Assembly (NCBI GenBank): GCA_034769895.1
Contig: CM068367.1
Location: 1,314,929,046-1,314,993,045, forward strand
DNA from: Magicicada septendecula
Lineage: Eukaryota > Arthropoda > Insecta > Hemiptera > Cicadidae
Direction: 5' to 3'
Length of the DNA stretch: 64,000 nucleotides
Shown here: in pieces, positions 59,419 through 64,000 of the stretch
How the letters are laid out: each line of letters begins with the position of its first letter
Numbering within the stretch: position 1 is the first letter of the stretch
Translations under genes and position numbers: made by a program
The notes under the pieces: generated by a model
Seen by the model: the letters and a program-made list of their open reading frames with translations, nothing else
The model's database searches: none
Told to the model about the DNA's origin: nothing

Positions 59419-59492
59419 GTTTGGTTTTGTTATAAACCATGGACCACGGCCAAACAGCCCGGATATCATGAACAATTCATAGTAAACGTCTT

Positions 59493-59757
59493 TTATTACT
59501 AGTAAGCTCCCAGAGCTGCAGAACGCGCTCACTGTTTTGAACGAAGTGCATTTATTATTACATAAATTTCGATATTGGATAATTTTTCAATTATGGAAAA
59601 AATTACAAAAATCATAATTATTATCCTGATTACTCTATTTATGTAGTAATATAAAGAACTCGTAGAGCACACAATCATACAGTAAACATTAAAAATCCGA
59701 AACAATCGGGTTCGGGTTAAATTCCTTTTGTAGTCTGACATTTTGATCTCTTTATAG
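59493..59757. other. Unassigned AT-rich DNA
   Basis: Nothing was seen, except that the last 50 bp weakly resemble part of the tandem unit that follows. Confidence 0.5.
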
Positions 59758-60010
59758 GGCCCGGAGTCTCAAAATTTTGAAATTTCCGAAACTTAACACT
59801 ACATTCAGACATTAGTTAAAATGCTTTTTAATTTGATACCCGACATGTATTTTTGCAATTTTATAAAAATTTTCACCCACTTTTTGGGCCCTGACGTCAA
59901 GAAATTTTGAAATTTTCAAAAGTGAACACTGTAATCTGATCAGACTGTGGTTAAAATTCCCTTTAATTTGATACCCCACATGAGCTTTTGCGAATTTTCA
60001 TAATTTTGAT
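59758..60010. repeat. Diverged ~128-bp tandem duplication
   Basis: Unit 1 (59758-59885) and unit 2 (59886-60010) both run GGGCCC, AAATTTTGAAATTT, CTAACACT-like, TTAAAAT, TTTAATTTGATACCC, ACATG, TTTTGC-AATTTT. Roughly 70% similar by eye. Confidence 0.7.
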
Positions 60011-61738
60011 TTGAACGATTATATTAATTTTTTACAATCAGTTTTTTAAAATATTTCGTCTGTGGGTATCTATGAAGAAATGCTGTGTTAATGTACGTGT
60101 GTTCTGACAAGACATTTTTTTGACGTTTTTAACCCATTATTTTTAAAATTATATTCTTCTTTTGTAATCAAAATTTGGACGCTTTTTATACAAAGGTATG
60201 CTTTTACCAAGAGGTTATATTTTCGTAGGTTATGTTTCTGAACGTCGTCAGCAAAAGAGTAAACAGTGTCCTGTTACTGATGCGTTATTCAAGAAAAGAG
60301 GGAAATTGTGATCCGTTTAAGCATAAGATTCGTCTTCGAATAACATTTAGATCAGACGAAACGGTAAACCATTCGTCACTCGTCTAGTTATCACACACTT
60401 TACAGGAAACGAATAAACAAAAACAAAAAACTTAAATTAATAATGTCAAGACATGTAGGTTCCATGTATTCGTTACAAACAGAATACTGCAGCAATTTCA
60501 GAGCGTTTTTATCGTACATTTCGAACGCATGACTCACTGCTTATAAACGTATGCCATTCGATCCGGTAATAATTTTGTAGAGAAGTAGTTCAGTCTATTG
60601 CACGTGTACACATATAACATGCAATTCAAATGCCTGATTTTCGCGAAAACATTACAGCCGCTGATTCAGAATGTTTTGTCGGATACAGCTCCGATAAACA
60701 CTTATGAAAAATTAAACGTAGTGAAGATAAAGAGGAAAAAACTGTTTCATAGTTGCATAATATATCCTTTGGTATGAATCTGATATAATTTTAAAATAGT
60801 CCTGAAAACTTACTCGTTTACTTAATCTGTCCTTACTACAGTATAAAGTGTGGGTAAGGTTGATTTGTCTCAAATCGACCTCCTCATTTTTTTGTCTTCT
60901 CTTATTTCAACAAAGTAAAAAATAAAAATGTAGGAATAATTTCTTCACAACGAGTTGATCCTAAGATGCTTTGGTATAACGAGTAAAGGTGTAAAAGGAA
61001 ATTGTTTGATGTGAATACATTAACAGTTGTGGCCAGACAGCCTCTAACACGATCTTTAGCATTGGACTGGCAAAGGACCTAAATATCGCTAAATACCAAA
61101 CTGATTTTGTAAACGAATACCTGAAATATTATGTTTTTCATGTTGTACTTAATTGAAAATAAGAAAACTGTTACAGCACTTTGATAAAAAAAAAAACAGG
61201 TAGTACACATGAATAACGTTATATTCTATATATAGACCTATTACTGGCGAGTATTTTCGTTCATTATGACTCGTTATCAGAGAATATTTTTTGTTATCAA
61301 TTACATGCGGTATTCTTTTTCTGTGTTTACACGTCGGTAGACATGAAAAAATGTTAAAATTAATGAGAACAGATAAATAAACAAGACAAGTGTGGTGAAA
61401 GGTGTGCGGACAGACTAAACAGATTCCGTGTTAGGGCTCACACAGGGCAACCCGTGTACAAACTAATAGAGCTATTCATCAAAAGAAACGGTTTCCTTCT
61501 CGTGCATTCCATTATTTATTGCATTGTTGGAAACTTTTTAAAATTATTTCGCCGCCTTTGTGGTCAAGTGGTAGTTACGGTCTCAAACACGCAGGAGGTA
61601 GTGTTGTTTCCCGGTGTTTACACGAATTGGAAACATTGCTAATACGCACCGACAAAGTAGCAGCGAAAAGATTTTATTAGTGTCTCTATTAAATACATGT
61701 ATATCGTTAATATATATGTGGACATCTTTCCGTTTCTT
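60011..61738. other. Unassigned AT-rich DNA
   Basis: I see no gene or repeat in this stretch. Confidence 0.5.
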
Positions 61739-61953
61739 TACGAGGGGCAGTTGAAAAGTTCGCGGAGCGACATCAATAGTTTAGCGGTAGATCTAAAAAT
61801 TTTCGTGTGTTATAGGATTTACACTTCGTGTAAACTCCTGCTAATTTCCAAATCTGTCTGCCAATTTATTCACTGTTTACCAGGTGCACGAAATTTACGT
61901 GGCACGCTTTTTCCAGAAATTGACAAAATCAAGAATTCTTTGTTAAAGCGCAA

Positions 61954-62124
61954 ATGGAAATTCATAACGAAATAGTAAATGCGTTAGGAGATGCTGCACC
62001 TTCAAAAATAATGGTTTGTAAGCGAGCGCTCGAGTTTAACCGTGGCCGTACGAGCATTAAAGATGACGCGTGCAGTGGACGCCCCAAAAATGCAACACTC
62101 CAAATGCGGGACCCAGATTTATAA
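61954..62124 (+). pseudogene. Mariner transposase N-terminal fragment
   Basis: ATG at 61954 to a stop at 62124, 56 codons, containing the second helix-turn-helix and the GRPK linker of mariner transposases. It lacks the first ~25 residues, whose homologue is still readable in the minus-strand half, and the whole catalytic domain. Confidence 0.75.
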
Positions 62125-62386
62125 AGTGTTTTTACAAGTTACTGAGTTAAAATAGGATATAAACGCTCATTCGAGAAGCCTGTGATCTCAGAAACATCAT
62201 CATCCCTCACAATCGCCAGTCTTCCAACACGGGTATGACACTTTTTTAATGATATCTGAGATGTTGCACTTTTTGGTGTCAATTGTGGGATCACCTTCAA
62301 TGATCGTGCGACCACTTTTTAAACTCGAGTGCCCACGTAAAAACCATTGTTTTTGAAAGCGCTGCATTGCCTAACACAATGACCAT

Positions 62387-62578
62387 TTAGTTGTTAATTT
62401 CAATTGGCGCTAGACCTTTTTTAACAAACAATTCAATCACAGCACAATGTTTGCTTTGCCCATTTTTTGAAACACGCATGACACGTAAATTTCTAACAGC
62501 TGATAAACAGAAAATACATTGGCAGAAAGATTTGTAATTTAACAGATGTTCATTGAAAATGTGAATCTTACAACACAT
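62387..62578 (-). pseudogene. Mariner transposase N-terminal fragment, opposite half
   Basis: A frame ending MRVSKNGQSKHCAVIELFVK then KGLAPIEINN-stop gives the very start of a mariner transposase. The homologous sequence continues past the stop in the same frame (MVIVLGNAALSKTMV). Confidence 0.7.
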
Positions 62579-62644
62579 GAAAAATGTTAGTTCTACCGCT
62601 AAGCTTTAGATGTCGCTCCGCGAACTTTTCAACTGACCCTCGTA

Positions 62645-63054
62645 CAGTCCAAACCTTATTGACACGGTCGTCCCAACCATTTTCTTGAAGTCTTCCGCTT
62701 GCCATTCTTTTACTTTCACGACCTCTTGTCCTATTTCTTTAAATGCCCGTTTCCGAAACTGTCTGCAATCTTTGGCGTTATATTCGCTCAACTTTTTTTA
62801 TACGACATAACTTGTTTTCTGTATTTGGCGAGTAAAATATTACTCTCGAGTCCTCTACCCTTTTGATTTGTTCGAAGTTCTGTTTGGGAAATTCCTTCCG
62901 ACTTTTCCAATAGTCTTATTTCCACCACCGCATGCGCTTTCAAAAAAGACTTTGTTTGCACGATTTTTTTTATTCCATAACGTTTAGGCCTATAACCCGT
63001 ACATAAAAAACGGATAGCCCACCGTTTGACCGACTTTTTCTTTTCATTTTTACT
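62645..63054. other. Unassigned DNA
   Basis: I see no gene. A TAGGCCTA-like word at about 62985 and another after 63580 may extend the next element's inverted ends. Confidence 0.5.
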
Positions 63055-63580
63055 GGCCGGCTCAAGTAGAAGGCCGGAACATTAAACGTGACAACGTTGC
63101 GTCTGTGGCCTATATAAGCATAGTGTAATATAATAGCTAAAGTGAACATGTGAACACTGAACAGTGAAGAGTGAACATTTGATTTAATTTCATAGTATTA
63201 CTATAATCATGAGTAGGCCTATTTATAGCTAAATCTGAGTTATAGGTTTGTGCGCACTTTAGTAAGCCTACTATACGTTTTAGTTGAAGAAATTAGTGAA
63301 TTAGCGTTAGGCCTAATGAATTAATTTTGTTCGAATTATTGAATTCGTATCATATGAATGAATGAATTATTTCTTAAACAATATAACAGTATTTTAATAA
63401 TAAACTTTTAATTTGCAAAAAAATTAAGAATTATAAAACTGTTAACCGGTAATTAAAAATGACGCGATTTTATTATTAAAATACATAAATTATAAATAAG
63501 AGATCGTCTAGTCGGCCTCAATATATCAGCTGGTTCCAGTGTTGGCACGTTTAATGTTCCGGCCTGCTACTTAGCCGGCC
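63055..63580. mobile_element. MITE with ~40-bp inverted ends
   Basis: GGCCGGCTCAAGTAGAAGGC and the following CGGAACATTAAACGTG (63055-63090) recur inverted at 63546-63580 with a few changes. The 526-bp AT-rich interior holds GTGAACA words near 63143-63180 and no frame. No certain target duplication was found, so the superfamily is open. Confidence 0.65.
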
Positions 63581-63701
63581 ATGCCTAGAGGCCTAAAACT
63601 CATTTCCTTGGACAATTTCATTTCATATATCCATTCATTGCGGGCAAACTAGAAGAATGTCTGACCGAGCTACTTAAAAGTAACACATGTTAACACATAT
63701 T

Positions 63702-63793
63702 TAATAGCCCAGATGGCTATTAACACATACAAATATCTATTAACAGCCGAGATAGCTGTTAACACATGCAAACAGCTATTTAATAGCCGAGAT
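63702..63793. repeat. Hairpin minisatellite, ~39-bp unit
   Basis: About 2.3 copies of a unit with AATAGCC-CAGAT-GGCTATT followed by AACACATACAAA. Each unit contains its own inverted repeat and the second keeps pairing through matched changes (ACAGCC/AGCTGT). Confidence 0.65.
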
Positions 63794-63879
63794 GCAATTA
63801 TTTTGCATCTTCTCCTATTCCCGTATTCGCACATAACTATAGTTTAACATATAATAGTGTGTGTGGGGGTGTACAGGGG

Positions 63880-63882
63880 GGA

Positions 63883-63970
<88 letters not shown>
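63880..63970. repeat. (GA)n microsatellite
   Basis: About 45 GA units, nearly uninterrupted, close to the window end. Confidence 0.95.
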
Positions 63971-63975
<5 letters not shown>

Positions 63976-64000
63976 CGTTTAGAATTGGGGGATGACTGTA

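Larger units (their letters stand above)
59140..59478. mobile_element. Palindromic Penelope-like insertion with target duplication
   Basis: Arms 59176-59323 and 59331-59478 (148 bp each) are inverted copies with about one mismatch around a 7-bp loop. The left side has 36 further bases (59140-59175, with CTTTCACGGCCGGTGTC) not present on the right. ATAGTAAACGTCTT flanks both sides (59126-59139 and 59479-59492), showing one insertion event. Each arm contains a hammerhead-like core facing outward from the centre. Inverted, 5'-truncated twin copies with ribozyme motifs are known for Penelope-like elements. There is no protein frame. Confidence 0.65.
61741..62642. mobile_element. Mariner transposon, two 5' halves head-to-head
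   Basis: Inverted ends of about 50 bp (61741-61790 and 62593-62642) begin CGAGGG and share AGTTGAAAAGTTCGCGGAGC, with TA on both sides (61739-61740 and 62643-62644). Both halves carry the start of a mariner transposase reading inward. On the plus strand this is EIHNEIVNALGDAAPSKIMV then EFNRGRTSIKDDACSGRPK. On the minus strand it is AVIELFVKKGLAPIEINN, MVIVLGNAALSKTMV, WALEFK and EGDP. These match the helix-turn-helix DNA-binding part of mariner. The catalytic DD34D half is absent from both, so the element is non-autonomous. The junction lies near 62200-62235. Confidence 0.85.

Noticed and set aside
63702-63793. Spaced short repeats as a CRISPR array
   Set aside because: The sequence is eukaryotic, and the units are a minisatellite with variable, self-pairing repeats rather than direct repeats with unique spacers.

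Overview
Nothing in this 64 kb window can be called a host protein-coding gene, an rRNA or a tRNA. It looks like intergenic or intronic DNA of an arthropod, most likely an insect with a large, repeat-rich genome. The reasons are the AT-rich background, frequent TAGGCCTA-type words, (GT)n/(GA)n/(GAA)n microsatellites, and a mix of Jockey-type and other LINE relics, mariner, Penelope-like fold-backs, hAT-like MITEs and a Ty3/gypsy LTR retrotransposon. A cockroach or other hemimetabolous insect would fit, but the sequence does not prove it.

Region 1-27 kb: mostly unassigned DNA carrying old retroelement pieces. A Penelope-like fold-back with a complete hammerhead-ribozyme-like core lies at 1.6 kb and a second, unrelated-looking fold-back at 5.1-5.3 kb. 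LINE reverse-transcriptase relics lie at 6.2, 8.1, 9.8-10.6, 11.9-12.4, 18.4-19.2, 21.5-22.8 and 25.4-26.1 kb, the last with a clear 14-bp target duplication. MITE-like repeats lie at 14.1, 17.0 and 19.5 kb. CpG-rich or homeodomain-site-like stretches at about 11.3, 13.3, 15.1 and 20.2-20.8 kb are the only places where host regulatory DNA might be suspected.

Region 27.2-55.9 kb: the dominant feature is one head-to-tail array of a Ty3/gypsy element on the minus strand: LTR-internal-LTR-internal-LTR-internal-LTR, period 8,685-8,688 bp. It has four 2,668-bp LTRs, three gag-pol interiors and a single 4-bp target duplication (TACG) around the whole array. The copies are almost identical, so the array is young or still being homogenised, unless it is an assembly artefact. 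Each pol frame is open and carries protease, reverse transcriptase, RNase H and integrase. The gag region reads with about one break, shared by all copies.

Region 56-64 kb: a 5'-truncated LINE sits 90 bp from the array. Further on are an almost perfect 303-bp palindrome with hammerhead-like cores in both arms and a 14-bp target duplication, a diverged 128-bp tandem duplication, a 902-bp mariner made of two 5' halves facing each other, a 526-bp palindromic-end MITE, a hairpin minisatellite, and a long (GA)n tract at the end.

The elements do not form a common pathway. The main biological interest is how they were made: LTR-LTR exchange in the array, fold-back insertion of ribozyme-bearing retroelements, and inverted duplication in mariner.
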